NCBI GenBank assembly: GCA_964006375.1
Contig: OZ023269.1
Span: 63,760,968 to 63,824,967, forward strand
Direction: 5' to 3'
Origin: Tillus elongatus
Taxonomy: Eukaryota > Arthropoda > Insecta > Coleoptera > Cleridae
Length of the DNA stretch: 64,000 nucleotides
Made by a program: the position numbers and the translations under genes. Positions 15,405 through 26,044 of this stretch are shown in pieces. The notes beneath the pieces are model-generated. The model had not been told where the DNA came from, made no database searches, and saw nothing but the letters and a program-made list of their open reading frames with translations. Positions within the stretch are counted from its first letter, which is position 1. Every line of letters starts with the position of its first letter.

Positions 15405-16925
15405 TTTTTTATATTTCAACAACACACCACGAGGGCTTACAGCCTAAATACTATCGTACCGTGGGTGTCGACAAGGAGGAAAGAGGCAACTTGTTAATTC
15501 TGGAGGTTTGGAGGTTCGGTGCAGAAGGAAAAACATGTGCCGGCAAGGAATTCCACAACTTGGAAGTCCTAGGGACAAAAGAGCGGGCATAACAAGATGT
15601 TCTATGTCTGGTGACCTGGACAGTAAAAGGGTGCATTCGCTCTGTTCCCCTGGTAGATCTGTTGGGGGCAGCAGGTGAAGGAACTATGGAAGAAAGCTCC
15701 TTTGAGCAGTGCCCGTGCAGATATCTATAAATGAGAGAGAGAGAGAGGTCACCAACGGCACGTCGGTGGGCAAGGGATGGTAGCCATTGGATGAGGGTAG
15801 GGTCACCGATGAGACGTATAGCTCTCTTCTGAATGGAGTCCAGGATATCGAGTGTAGAAGTGGCAGCGGCAACCCAGATATGAGAGCAGTATTCGAGGTT
15901 TGGTCTTATTTGTGTAGTATATAAGGTATAGAGATTAGCTGGTGAAAAGTATTTGCGAGCCCGGAAGAGGAAACCTAATTTCTTAGCAGCCGCTTCTGCA
16001 ATTGATGTGACATGTTGGTGCCAATTAAGATTTCGATCCTCAGAAATGCCAACAAGTGAAAATGACTCATTACTTTGAATAACTGGGTTGTTCATTGTGA
16101 TGGGTCTAGGGCTGGTGTATCTCTTATGAGAAGTAACGCAAGACTGAGATTTGGCTGGGTTGAATTGTACAAAATTTCTACTTCCCCAGTTTAATATTTT
16201 TGGAGATCCACGGAGACAGAACCCTCCATGAGTCTGCGATTCTCATCTAATTGGGCCAAAGAGACAGGCTTAGAATATTGTATATTTGAGTGGAGGGTGC
16301 TGTCGTCCGCGTAACTGTGAACTGGGTTGGATGTGCTAGAGATGAGGTCATTGATGTGGAGAAGAAAAAAAGTAGGGCCTAAAGCTGAACCTTGAGGAAC
16401 TCGTGCATTAATTGGATACAGTTTAGATGAATGGCCATCCACGATAACATAAATGCTCCGGTTGGAGAGGAAATTTTCTGTCCAGGTACAGAGGTTCGGT
16501 GGTAGGCCATGGGCCGGAAGTTTATTAAGCAGCGCTGCGTGCCAGACCTGGTTGAATGCTTTGGATATGTCTAGAGCGACAATCTGGGATTCACCGTGTT
16601 GTTCCGTAGACTTTTTCCAAGAATGGGTGACAAAGGAAAGGAGGTCGGCAGTTGATCTGCGCTGACGGAATCTATACTGCCTCTCGTGGATTACACTGTG
16701 TTTTTCAAGAAATTTTAGTAATTCGGTGTTTATATACTTTTCCATCACTTTAGAGACGACTGAAGGAGAGAAATAGGCCTGTAGTTGCTAGGAAGTGCTT
16801 TGGATCCTTTGTTGGGGACGGGTTGTACTCGACCAGTTTTCCAGTTACTAGGGAATATGCCTCTATTGTAAGATGTCTGAAACAGACGAGTCAGAACAGG
16901 AGCAAATTCTGGTGCGCATTTTTTT
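15405..16925 (-). mobile_element. 5'-truncated non-LTR retrotransposon, RT and C-terminal region
   Basis: On the minus strand, RT begins near 16925 (FPSNWKTGRVQPVPNKGSKA in broken frame). It continues at 16748-16191 with IVALDISKAFNQVWH, PQGSALGPTFFLLHINDL and SYADDSTLHS, the catalytic YADD box, and then at 16095-15451 with the post-RT segment (NLNWHQHV, YTTQIRPNLEYCSHIW, KRAIRLIGD). The two parts are in different frames, so this is a dead copy. It belongs to the CR1/jockey side of the LINE tree; the clade is not resolved. It is a different family from the element at 8650-13047. The A-rich 3' end lies at about 15405. Confidence 0.85.
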
Positions 16926-17026
16926 GAGAATAAAAAATGCTTATTAGTGAAATATTTTTTAAATTGTCTTGTTTACAACACCACGTTCATAACCTACTTG
17001 GTCGCACATGATCCTACAATCGCGCG

Positions 17027-17432
17027 AGATAACAATAGCCAACTCATACAATGTATATAAGAAGCACAGATCCAGATTCAACACCCAAGATCGCTGACGA
17101 ATGGGTTAATTAATAGCAGCGCAATTGGAAGAATAGACTATTCATAGATGGGTAAACAACTAGACCTTCAAATCAGCAACCAGCCACCTGCCAGGATCAC
17201 CTTCAAGACTGCAACCTAGGTGGAAACCGCCTCTCGGTCCACGCCCCACCAGAGACTATATATGGAAGTTACCAGACCACGGACGGACATTCCTACATTG
17301 TTATTGCTTGAGTCTCTTTTAACTTGTCATAATTTATATTTACCATTTTTTATTATTATTCATAAGTATTATATGTAACTATAATCAATAAATTCTTTTA
17401 AAAATTCAAGTGTGTTAACAAGAAAGTTAACT
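17027..17432 (+). repeat. 5' LTR of errantivirus copy 1 (406 bp)
   Basis: Begins AGATAACAATAGCC after the CGCG duplication and ends GTTAACT. It has a TATA-like GTATATAAGAAG near 17053 and an AATAAA signal near 17390. Homologous to 41704-42094, 44696-45101, 51920-52325 and 60918-61323. Confidence 0.95.
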
Positions 17433-17449
17433 AGCGCAGTCGCAACGGA
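17432..17449 (+). promoter_or_regulatory. Primer binding site, tRNA-Ser-like (copy 1)
   Basis: TAGCGCAGTCGCAACGG follows the LTR directly; copy 2 has TGGCGCAGTCGCAACGG at 45101-45117. TGGCGCAGTCG matches the tRNA-Ser type primer site known for the 17.6/297 group. The exact tRNA is inferred. Confidence 0.7.
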
Positions 17450-17625
17450 TCGTGCTGAAGAACCAAAAGTATATTGATTCTTTGCGTTTCAACGCTTAAC
17501 AGCCAAAGAACCGATCAAGAAAAAAGTCATGAAGACAGCAGCAATAGCATCGATTCTGTAAGTTGTTTGCTTCCTTTACTTTTCCTATATATAGATTGTA
17601 TCTCCTCATATATTGATAATATTAT

Positions 17626-18562
17626 ATGTCTGATAGCGATATTGATGATTTAGAACATTTAGAGTATAGATTAAGGAATGTTAGTATTGGCGAAAGTGAT
17701 ATTGTGAAACAACCCGATATAAATAATTCTGGAAACAATTTAAATATGGCAAATCAATTCCAAGAGTTTTACCTTAAAGCAATTCCCGAATTTAACGGAC
17801 AGCCTGAAAATGTAGGGAACTTTTTAAAAGCTTGTGATCTAGTAATGAATCAATTCTATGATGCAGATAATCCAAATTTATATCTTAACCATTTTCTATT
17901 AAATTACATTCAAACGAAACTAATTGCACAAGCCAGGTTAATTATTAACACTAAAATTATAAACACATGGATAGACTTAAGACGGGCAATTGTTGAGAAC
18001 TTTACAGACCAGCGTGATGAAATTAGCTTATTAGGCGAATTATTGACACTGAAACAGAAACATAACGAGGATGCCTTAGCGTTCAGTAATCGTTGCAGAC
18101 ACATTGAACAATTACTCATCTCTAATTTAATATCAAATGAACGTAACGAGGGAATTTTAGCATTAAAACAACACATGTACAGACAACAGACACTCAAAAC
18201 ATTCATTGGGGGCCTAAAAAATCCCCCTGGGATGGTGGTTCGGTCTACTCGACCAGGCAGCATAGAACAAGCGTTAAAATTTATATTTTCCGAGGAAAAT
18301 TATGAATATAGGGACAGATTATTACAACGGTCAAATTTCAATAATAATAATAACAGGCACGACAAGCAACAAAAACCAGTTTTCCAAAGAAACACCCCAA
18401 ATTTTAACAATATTCAATTTCAAAAACCCTTCCAACAACAAAATTATCGTGCACCTTTTAACTATAATTCAAACAGACCCCAAATGTCTCACACACAATT
18501 TCCAGGAAGCCCTTCAAATCAATACTCAATGAGAAGACCGACGTACAACCCTAATGACAATA
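17626..18562 (+). pseudogene. gag: Errantivirus copy 1 gag, N-terminal part, cut by Polinton A
   Basis: Encodes about 312 residues: an acidic start (MSDSDIDDLEHLEYRL), a capsid-like region (YLKAIPEFNGQPENVGNFLK, LAFSNRCRHIEQLL) and an Asn/Gln-rich tail. There is no zinc knuckle, as usual for errantivirus Gag. Nearly identical to the copy 2 gag at 45295. The frame ends a few bases inside the Polinton terminal repeat. The missing C-terminal third resumes at 26928, after a second ACAATA. Gag would form the virus-like particle core in the cytoplasm. Confidence 0.93.
18557..18562 (+). repeat. 6-bp target-site duplication, left, Polinton A
   Basis: ACAATA immediately before the terminal repeat; the same six bases follow the other end at 26922-26927. 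The uninterrupted copy 2 has a single GACAATACTAG here (about 46230). Confidence 0.92.
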
Positions 18563-19265
18563 AGTAGATAGTCCGCCACTTGGGACCATCCCCTCCACTT
18601 TTTTCTGCGCATGCGCGATGACGTCACGCGCGTGCGTATGGCGTTGACAGTTGACAGCTGACATGTCGCGGTTGACAGCTGTCAATGTTATCTGACCTGT
18701 GACAGCTGTCAATGTCAGCTGTCACCGTTGACAGCTGACCTGTCACAGCTGTCAATGTCAAATGTAATGTGTCATCTGTCACATGTCACATTTGACCTGT
18801 CTGATGACGTCAAATGTTCCAAGATGTCCGATCCTGACAGTTGTGACCTGTCATGATGTTCCATAGATAGCCACAGCCCGGGTTAGGTCTCTATGTGTTT
18901 GTTATTAACTGTCCTATGTCACATCTGACCTGTCTGATGACGTCAAATGTTCCAAGATGGCCACAATCAGGTTATGTCTCCATGTGTTTGTTATCAACTG
19001 TCCTATGTCACATCTGACCTGTCTGCTGACGTCAAATGTTCCATAGATAGCCACAATCCAGGTTAGGTCTCCATGTGTTTGTCGAATCTCTGCTATCTGG
19101 TTGTTTGTTAAGGTTATGTATGTGTTGTATGACATATAAGCATGCTGATTTCCCGCTATCTGACTGTTTGTTAAGGTTATGTTCGTATACATGTGTTGTA
19201 TGACATATAAGCATGCTGATTCCCCGCTATCTGATTGTTTTGTTGAGGTTACGTTTGTATTTGTT
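18563..19265 (+). repeat. Left terminal inverted repeat of Polinton A (about 703 bp)
   Basis: Matches the reverse complement of 26271-26921 with some indels. It is dense in the palindromes TGACGTCA (near 18617, 18804, 18937 and 19026, some imperfect) and GACAGCTGTC, and has internal direct repeats around GTTAGGTCTCCATGTG. Confidence 0.92.
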
Positions 19266-20360
19266 ATTTGAATGCAAACAGACTGGTAAATAATATAAGA
19301 GTATACTTACATACAGCAAGAGACGTCATCTCTGTTTCACAGCTTAACACATACTGAACAAGTGTGCTTGTGTGTGACCTTAGTCTTGTTTGAGCTTGTA
19401 CACACGGTTGTTTTGAAAGGATATATGACACATATAGGTCATGACAGTTAGATGGCTTTACTTAGACTGACAGATGTATGGAATAACAGACAGACAGACA
19501 ATTGATTGCCAACGAGTATCATATAGAACCTTGTTTGAGCTTGTACACGTTGTTGAAAGGATATAACACACACATGGTATGACAGCTTGATGTCTTTGCT
19601 TAGACTGACAGACAGATGTATGTAATAACATACAGACAGACAGACAACTATTTAACAACAGTTAGAGCGAGAGCTGAGCAGTATAACACTGGTAAAACAT
19701 AGCAAATAGCCATGTTCTTTGGTTCAAGTGTCTCCTGTGTTGAGGAAACAGACAGACAGATAGACAATTGATTGCCAACAAGTATCATAGATAACCTTGT
19801 TTTAGCTTGTACATCTGTTTAACAAACGTAAGAGAGGGGGCTACAAAGGATAAACAACGTTTTACAGTTGTTAGCCATGATCCTGTTTGAGCTTGTCTGT
19901 GTATTTGTTTAACATACGTAAGAGAGACACACATTGGTTAAACAACGTGTCAGTTGATGACCTTGGGGAATGTAATCTTGTGTTATATCTGTTGAATCAT
20001 TCCATTATACGTGTTTGAGCTTGTCTAGAATACAAACATAACCGAAAGGATGACATCATCACATTATTTGTGTTTGTAGAAAAGGCCCCAGCTCACACCT
20101 TAAATCGTTCCTATTCTCCATAAGATTCCATGTATTTTAGCCTAATATATAGCTTTTGACACGGTTTCCCATAAGAAACAACGTATTTGCAGACACACAC
20201 ACATTTAGTAAGGTTTATGTGAAAACAAATACAGTTTTAAAAACGGTTACTGTGGCAACATGTATAAATTGGTTACACACACACTCTTAAGCTCATTCAC
20301 AATTCAGTTATCGCTGAGAAAAGACGTACTGCAGTTTGCTCTATCTAAGTCTGTTTCAAA
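19266..20360 (+). other. Polinton A sub-terminal non-coding region and KilA-N promoter
   Basis: Contains CAGA-rich tracts (for example 19487-19500, 19746-19765) and repeated TTTGAGCTTGTACA phrases. A TATAAAT box at 20263-20269 within the block 20215-20270 is shared with Polinton C at 42883-42942 and lies about 100 bp before the KilA-N start. No other gene seen. Confidence 0.6.
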
Positions 20361-21282
20361 ATGACTACATTAAGTGATGTGTTACCAGCAAATTAAAGAC
20401 AACTTCTGGTATGGTCTATTTGGAGACTTTCAAGTTATTATCGATAAGAACACTGGTTATTTCAATGCAACTAAAGTGTGTAAAAATAGTGAGAAAAGAT
20501 TGCGACATTGGTTGGAAAATAAGAAAACTAAAGAGTTGATTGCCTATTACAACAGTCAGCTAAAGGGAGATTTAGGGTATCGGAATACCGATAACCTAAA
20601 TATTGCAACCGAAGGAGCACACTTAGAGTCGCTTCCAGGGGGCCGGAATACCGATACCCTAAAAACGGACGCAACATTTCAATTAGCACCAACAACGGCT
20701 ACATACTTTGGTGGAAGACAGGCTGAAAACAACTTGATATCTGGTACATATGTGTGTAAAGATTTGATATTAAATTTGGCTTGGATATCCAATCAGTTTT
20801 ATGACAAATGCAACCAAATTATTTTTGATTTTTTCCTAAACGAATTTGATCAGAAATACAGGGACAGCCTAGATGCGATTGAAGTGAAATTAATGGAGAT
20901 AAATGATGAGGTGCAGCGTATGCGAGAAACAAATGCTAAAGTCACAGAACATCTTGAAGATATATCCCCAAAACCAAGTAACCCGGGAAAAATAAGTGTG
21001 TTTGGTTTACTTGCAAGAAACGAGAAAGACGCCCCTTATCCATATCATGCTGTAAGAACACAAAAGAAAAGTTTCCCAAGAGCTGTGAGGAACTTTAAAA
21101 ATAAACACCGCAACGCCCAAGTGATCCTAAACAAGCTGTACGATCCAAATTCAGTAAATCTCTTTAACAGAATCAAGACTGAAGTGAAATACCTTACAGC
21201 ACATAGAAACAACATACAGATAGCAGATGTACTACAAGATAGGTTTGTTCAGGATATTATTGCTTTACGACATACTTTTTAA
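20361..21282 (+). pseudogene. KilA-N domain protein with DUF3627-like C-terminus (Polinton A)
   Basis: The open frame from 20377 to 21282 gives about 301 residues. Residues 10-50 are a KilA-N (Bro-N-like) DNA-binding domain: FWYGLFGDFQ, TGYFNATKVC, RLRHWLENKK. A low-complexity linker follows, then WISNQFYDKCN, a predicted coiled segment (KLMEINDEVQRMRE), and a C-terminal block with YPYHAVRTQKKSF and LFNRIKTEV, like the DUF3627 tails of insect-virus KilA-N proteins. The likely original ATG at 20361 is out of frame with the body because of a small deletion near 20380, and no upstream in-frame ATG replaces it except 20377. KilA-N proteins of large DNA viruses bind DNA and are thought to regulate replication or transcription; the function here is inferred. 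It stands alone, convergent with the DUF8207-like gene. Confidence 0.85.
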
Positions 21283-21458
21283 TTGTATTACAAAATAAAA
21301 ACACATTAATTTTAACAAAGACTTTTATTTGATTCTAAGTACAAGTATGTAAACTCTTGCCCGTTTGTTGGAATACATTTATAGAATTATTAACATTAGA
21401 TGGTTCAGTGTTACGCTGGTGTTGTTGTCGTTGGTGCCTCTTCATTGCTGTGGGTTTA

Positions 21459-22575
21459 CTAGGTGATAACAGTAGCTTCTTTTAGTTCTTCCAAGATTGA
21501 CTGAATTTCGTTGTTATGAGCATTATTACCTGCAACTTGGGAAGCCACTAAAAGTCTAAGTCTGTCAACCAACTCGTTTATGTCATTCCAATACACATAG
21601 GCTATTTGTTTGTTATTTTGTATCATATAGTTGTTGGTGCTGATGTTAGGGCTAATGCCGTTGCTATCACTGCTCTTATCACTCTGAGTTTTAGGTTCAG
21701 TCTTTTGTTTTTTGTTAAGATGTCTGGCGTTGCTGTCGTCATCGTCTTCCTCATATGTGTAACCAAAACCTTGAGGAGTTGAGGATCTACGACCCCGTGG
21801 TATCACTGGTTTTATTAGAGTCAGATACTTTTCAGAGGAACAACCCTTGGTTCGTGAGTTAGGATCATAGTTCATTTTATGAACACTAGTTGCTTCTAGA
21901 ATATCTCTATAGTGTTGAAGATCGTCATAAGTATACCCCCTGGGTCTTTTCATAAATAACAATTCTAGCAGACCTTGTGTTTGCGGGTATCTCCTTTGGC
22001 CCAGTTGAATCTCAGCACCAGTAAAGTCTAAGTGTTTGTTACCAAGACTCCAGCTACCGGTATCTTTAGCGTAGCGAGCACCATACGTTTGATCAATGGT
22101 AGCGAGCCTTGGTGGTTCAGTAAAATACTTGTCTACATAATATCGAACTCGTTCAGGATATTGCTCCAAAAATTCTTGATATGCTGGGTTGGATGTGACA
22201 GTTTGTAGGTCTGCCTCAAGCTCTTCAAATGTTGGGATATCCTCATCGGAACTTGTCTCCTCAGCCTCTTCCCTTGGTTCAGCTTCAAAAACTTCATGGT
22301 CTTCCAGGAAACTCTACTTGGGGTTTCGTTTCTGGTATATCGACTTCGTCTTTGATTTGTTCAGCCTGTGGCGGCTGCGGCTGCGGCTGCTGCTGTGCTG
22401 ATGTGTTTTTAGATATTTCACTTAGCGGCTCAAAAATTGGCTTACATAAACGTTGCAGTGCATCATCATTCTCAGCTCTGTTAAGTTTAAGCATTAAATG
22501 TTTTTTTCGAATATTGTCAGCAAGTTGTAAAATTATTTTCTTAACTTTTCTCTCTTCCTTACCCAACACTTCCAT
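21459..22575 (-). pseudogene. DUF8207-like Polinton protein (Polinton A), one frameshift
   Basis: The gene starts at 22575 (MEVLGKEERKVKKIILQLAD, helical and basic) and after a Gln/Pro-rich linker runs into a frame ending at 21459. The core near the middle reads TGSWSLGNKHLDF, QTQGLLELLFMKRPRGYTYD, HYRDILEATSVHK and KGCSSEKYLTLIKPV. This matches the pattern of an uncharacterised family common in Polintons that I recall as DUF8207. The tail has a heptad-like segment, VDRLRLLVASQVA. A one-base insertion near 22297 separates the N-terminal part from the core. Polinton B carries a homologue at 34677-35704. No biochemical function is known to me; the conserved position next to the capsid genes suggests a structural or packaging role. 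Confidence 0.8.
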
Positions 22576-22704
22576 TGTGCTACAACTGGTCGGTGTTACC
22601 AGCCGGTCTAATCATTTGTTTGAGCGATACATGTTGTGTAGTGGTTTAACATATACTGACTCCGTCATGGTACATGTCTTCTTATTTATCACGATGTCCG
22701 TCTG

Positions 22705-22975
22705 TCTTGTTAGACAGCTGTGTTAGACAGCTGTGTTAGACAGATGTGTTAGACAGCTGTGTTAGACAGCTGTGTTAGACAGCTCTGTTAGATAGCTGTG
22801 TTAGACAGCTGTGTTAGACAGCTGTGTTAGACAGCTGTGTTAGACAGCTGTGTTAGACAGCTGTGTTAGACAGCTGTGTTAGACAGCTGTGTTAGACAGC
22901 TGTGTTAGACAGCTGTGTTAGACAGCTGTGGTAGACAGCTGTATGACAGCTGTATGACAGCTGTGTTAGACAGCT
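22705..22975. repeat. Tandem array of a 13-bp unit containing CAGCTG (about 18 copies)
   Basis: The unit GTTAGACAGCTGT is repeated head to tail from about 22705 to 22940, then becomes TATGACAGCTG. It lies in the divergent intergenic space between the DUF8207-like gene (-) and the minor capsid gene (+). Polinton B has an inverted, palindromic version at about 35870-35990. Confidence 0.95.
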
Positions 22976-23109
22976 GACTGTCCTGTCTATCATTGTTTGT
23001 AACCGGTTAGAATAATATATATCTATCGAATCCTTTTCTATATCGACCTTTGTGTGCATCGTTTTCCTTCACAATCACCAACACACATCAAACATACAAC
23101 ACATTTAAT

Positions 23110-23162
23110 TGTGGTCACTTGTGTTTACAATTTTTGCAATAAAAGACTCAAACAGTAGCCTG
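23110..23162 (+). pseudogene. Protease gene remnant (last codons), Polinton A
   Basis: The sequence AATTGTGGTCACTTGTG at about 23110 corresponds to the Asn-Cys-Gly-His-Leu-Cys segment at the protease C-terminus in Polinton B (37926 onward). The rest of the protease is missing, which marks the right edge of an internal deletion that also removed the ATPase and PLA2-like genes. Confidence 0.7.
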
Positions 23163-23174
23163 TGTGTATCAGTC

Positions 23175-23900
23175 ATGGCACACACCTTTGTGTTGAAAGA
23201 CCGCAGCTCCCATCTGTCGTCAGACTACCATCCACCAATTGTTTTGGATGGTAATTATGCTGTTACTTTGATAGGCTTTCACACCTACAACAACATACCC
23301 AACATCTATAAAGGTAAAAACAAATTTCATGTAAAAGAAGGAACCGGTTGGCGAACCATCACGATACCCACCGGTGCTTATGAAATAACACACTTGGAAG
23401 AGTTACTTCAAAATGAACTTGTTGGTGCTACAGCAACACACGAACAAAAGCAACAGGCTCTGATTCTGAGACCTAATCCGAACACCATCAAATGTAAACT
23501 AAAGTGTTATACAAATGTCAGTTTTGAATTTGATGGTTCGATTGGGCGAATGTTGGGCTTTTCAAAACAGGTTCTTCAACCGGACAGCTTTTATGAATCT
23601 GATTTACCTGTTGAAATAGTGGATGTTAGACAGATTCGCATAGAAACCAATATTGTGTCTGGTTCCTGTTATAACGGACAACCCTCACACACGCTGTATG
23701 AGTTTGCTCCGATGGTTGATCCTGGCTACGCAATCGACATAGAACCTTAAAATTTAATTTACTTACCGGTGAACAAGCAAGAGATTTCCAATATAAGCAT
23801 CGACATCGTCGACCAAGATTCAGTTCCTGTCAACTTTCAAGGTGAAGAGGTGTCTGTTCGCTTGAAACTTATAAAAGTTGCTCAGTATGTTGGTCTTTAA
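23175..23900 (+). pseudogene. Polinton minor capsid (penton-type, single jelly-roll) protein, nonsense codon
   Basis: ATG at 23175 (MAHTFVLKDRSSHLSSDY). Conserved Polinton penton landmarks follow: LIGFHTYNNIPNI near residue 35, a GAYEITHLEELLQ segment, IGRMLGFSKQVL near 140, ESDLPVEIVDVRQIRIETNI, then HTLYEFAPMVDPGYAIDIEP. An in-frame TAA at 23748-23750 cuts off about 50 residues; the same frame continues with LIYLPVNKQEISNISIDIVD and DFTA-independent coding to 23900. Known role: pentameric vertices of the icosahedral capsid. It precedes the major capsid gene, as in other Polintons. Polinton B has a homologue with a different lesion, which supports the reading of both. Confidence 0.9.
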
Positions 23901-24048
23901 TGATATAAAAGCAAGTGCATCTACCAAAACAAATTCAGTTGAGCCAGACACGTCAAAGGGTACGCTTCGTCCCGATAATATTGAGTTCCTGAAAAGCCTG
24001 GGTTATCATGTCGTCAAAACTAGAAATATTCAAAGACCCCGTGTTTGA
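23887..24048 (+). CDS. Conserved 53-codon ORF overlapping the major capsid start (Polinton A)
   Basis: ATG 23887 to TGA 24046-24048. The protein starts MLVFNDIKAS and contains RPDNIEFLKSLGYHVVKTRN. It overlaps the extended end of the minor capsid frame by 14 nt and the first 41 nt of the major capsid gene in a different frame. Polinton B has an ORF of exactly 53 codons at 38709-38870, with the same start, same stop position and a similar sequence, although the neighbouring large genes there have picked up frameshifts. This suggests a real small gene. Function unknown; a translational leader or small virion protein are possibilities. Confidence 0.65.
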   Translation: MLVFNDIKASASTKTNSVEPDTSKGTLRPDNIEFLKSLGYHVVKTRNIQRPRV

Positions 24049-25213
24049 TGATGCCATCGATCGAGAAGAACTGCGCTCTTACTATTCACCAACTAAATCG
24101 TTTGGTAACAGCGATGACATTGAAATAGCCATCAACCAACAAGATGCGTTCGTATGTCTGGCCGAGTCAGCTCTAATAATCGAAGGTGCTCTGGAACCTG
24201 TAGCAGTCCAAAATGCCAATGGTGCTTGTTATCTGTCAAATAATGAAGGAGCAGCTCTGTTTGAATCAATGACCTATGAGTTAAATAACAAGGAAGTGGA
24301 ACGAGTGCGAGACCCATACACCACAACAATCATCAAAAGTCTGCTATCCTTCAGTAAGAATGAAGCCCAATCTCTTAGCAATGCCGGACTGAATGTGTCG
24401 TCGGAGCACATCACCTTAAATGATAACAAGTTTCACATGCTCATACCTGTTTGGTTCCTCTTCAGTTTCTTTCATCATTTCAAAGGAGTTCTCTGTGGCA
24501 AACACACTTTCCGCTTTACAAGAGTTCGAAACGATTCCAACGGCTATTACAGCACTGGTACGGCACGAGCAAAAATTACCGTAACCAATATGTTTTTAAA
24601 GGTAAAACATGTCTTTCCCAATGATAAAATGAAATTAGAACTGATGGATAAAATAGCAAAAGACACATCTATATTTCTCGCATACCGCAAATGGGACATA
24701 TATGAGTTACCATCACTCAGAGATATCAACAGAGATGTGTGGGCCGTTAAAACTGCAACCAACTTGGAAAGACCTCGATATGTGATTATAGCATTTCAAA
24801 CAGATCGTAAGGATAACGTAAGGAAGAGGCCAGACTATTTCGATAACATTCGTATGTTGGATCTCCGAGTGTTTCTAAATTCAGAATGCTACCCTTATGA
24901 ATCTATGAATATGGATTTTGAGAAATCTAAATATGCGGAAGCCTATCACATGTATACAGATTTTCAAAAAAGCTTCTGTTATAAAAACATGTCGGAGCCT
25001 ATCTTGAATTATGACGAGTTTAAAGACCGAGCTCCATTTGTGATTGACTGTCAGCACCAGAACGAGTCAATCAAGTCTTCAACGGTGGACATTAAGGTGG
25101 AGTTTATGAGTCGCTCGAACTTCCCTAAGAACACGCGTGCTTATTGTTTGGTTATTCATGACAGTGTATTGGAATATAAACCTCTAACGGGCATCGTTAG
25201 AGCCATTATGTAA
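24008..25213 (+). CDS. Polinton major capsid protein (double jelly-roll, hexon-type), Polinton A
   Basis: An uninterrupted 401-residue frame starting MSSKLEIFKDPVFDD. Landmarks typical of Polinton and adintovirus hexon proteins are FVCLAESALIIEGAL near residue 50, ALFESMTYELNNKEVERVRD near 80-100, WFLFSFFHHFKGVLCG near 150, a conserved RPRYVIIAFQTDR near 255, DLRVFLNSECYPYESMNMDF near 280-300, and a C-terminal RAYCLVIHDSVLEY. Known role: trimeric capsomers of an icosahedral virion. This is the only intact virion gene of Polinton A. The Polinton B homologue is about 85 percent similar by eye but frame-shifted. AATAAA follows at about 25259. Confidence 0.93.
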   Translation: MSSKLEIFKDPVFDDAIDREELRSYYSPTKSFGNSDDIEIAINQQDAFVCLAESALIIEGALEPVAVQNANGACYLSNNEGAALFESMTYELNNKEVERVRDPYTTTIIKSLLSFSKNEAQSLSNAGLNVSSEHITLNDNKFHMLIPVWFLFSFFHHFKGVLCGKHTFRFTRVRNDSNGYYSTGTARAKITVTNMFLKVKHVFPNDKMKLELMDKIAKDTSIFLAYRKWDIYELPSLRDINRDVWAVKTATNLERPRYVIIAFQTDRKDNVRKRPDYFDNIRMLDLRVFLNSECYPYESMNMDFEKSKYAEAYHMYTDFQKSFCYKNMSEPILNYDEFKDRAPFVIDCQHQNESIKSSTVDIKVEFMSRSNFPKNTRAYCLVIHDSVLEYKPLTGIVRAIM

Positions 25214-25976
25214 TAATAGTATGTTATTTATGTATCAATATGTACAACTTAATTAATCCTAATAAATTTCTATTGTATGTAAATCAGTTGTTTTATTTTT
25301 ATTTTGTTGCATTTTGATTAACCCCTTTATATATTCATATATCAACAGTCTGTTTACATTCATTTCAAACAACACATATCAAACAACCCTCGTACATCAA
25401 AGTTAGTTTGTTGTTAAATTGAGTTTTGTTACTTGTGTTTTTGATCGCTCCTTATATATACACGCCCCCACAATATTACTTGGATTCACTGTAATAGAAA
25501 ACACTCACATAAACTGACACCCACGTAAAACTGATAACATTTATCTTACCATTTTAGGAAACAGGTTAATTTGAATATGCAAATACGTTTTGTTATCGAT
25601 TTACTATTATACTTAAACGTTTTGTTTTTAGATTTGATATTACATATGTATTGGAACGTGTTTAAATCTATTTTACTATAAATATATTTCCCAATATTTT
25701 TAAAATTAAAGTTCCTCTCTTGTGTTAAAATTGGAATGTAATAGAGATAACGCCCACACGCCGCTTGATAAACACGTTTAAATTATCATATGTAAACAAC
25801 AGCTGGTTTTGTTTTATATATATATACATCATCGAACAAACCTTATCATGAGTGTCTGTGTAGAATAACTGGTATAGCGGTGATACATGTGTGATAAATA
25901 TATGTATGGTCGGTTCGAGGTTTGTGGGTTCAAATCTAATTTCAGGCGAATGCTTTTCTTTCAAACCAGATTTCAA

Positions 25977-26044
<68 letters not shown>

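Noticed and set aside
17910..18263. 117-codon minus-strand frames inside gag (also 45579-45932)
   Set aside because: Shadow of the plus-strand gag codons, mirrored in both copies.
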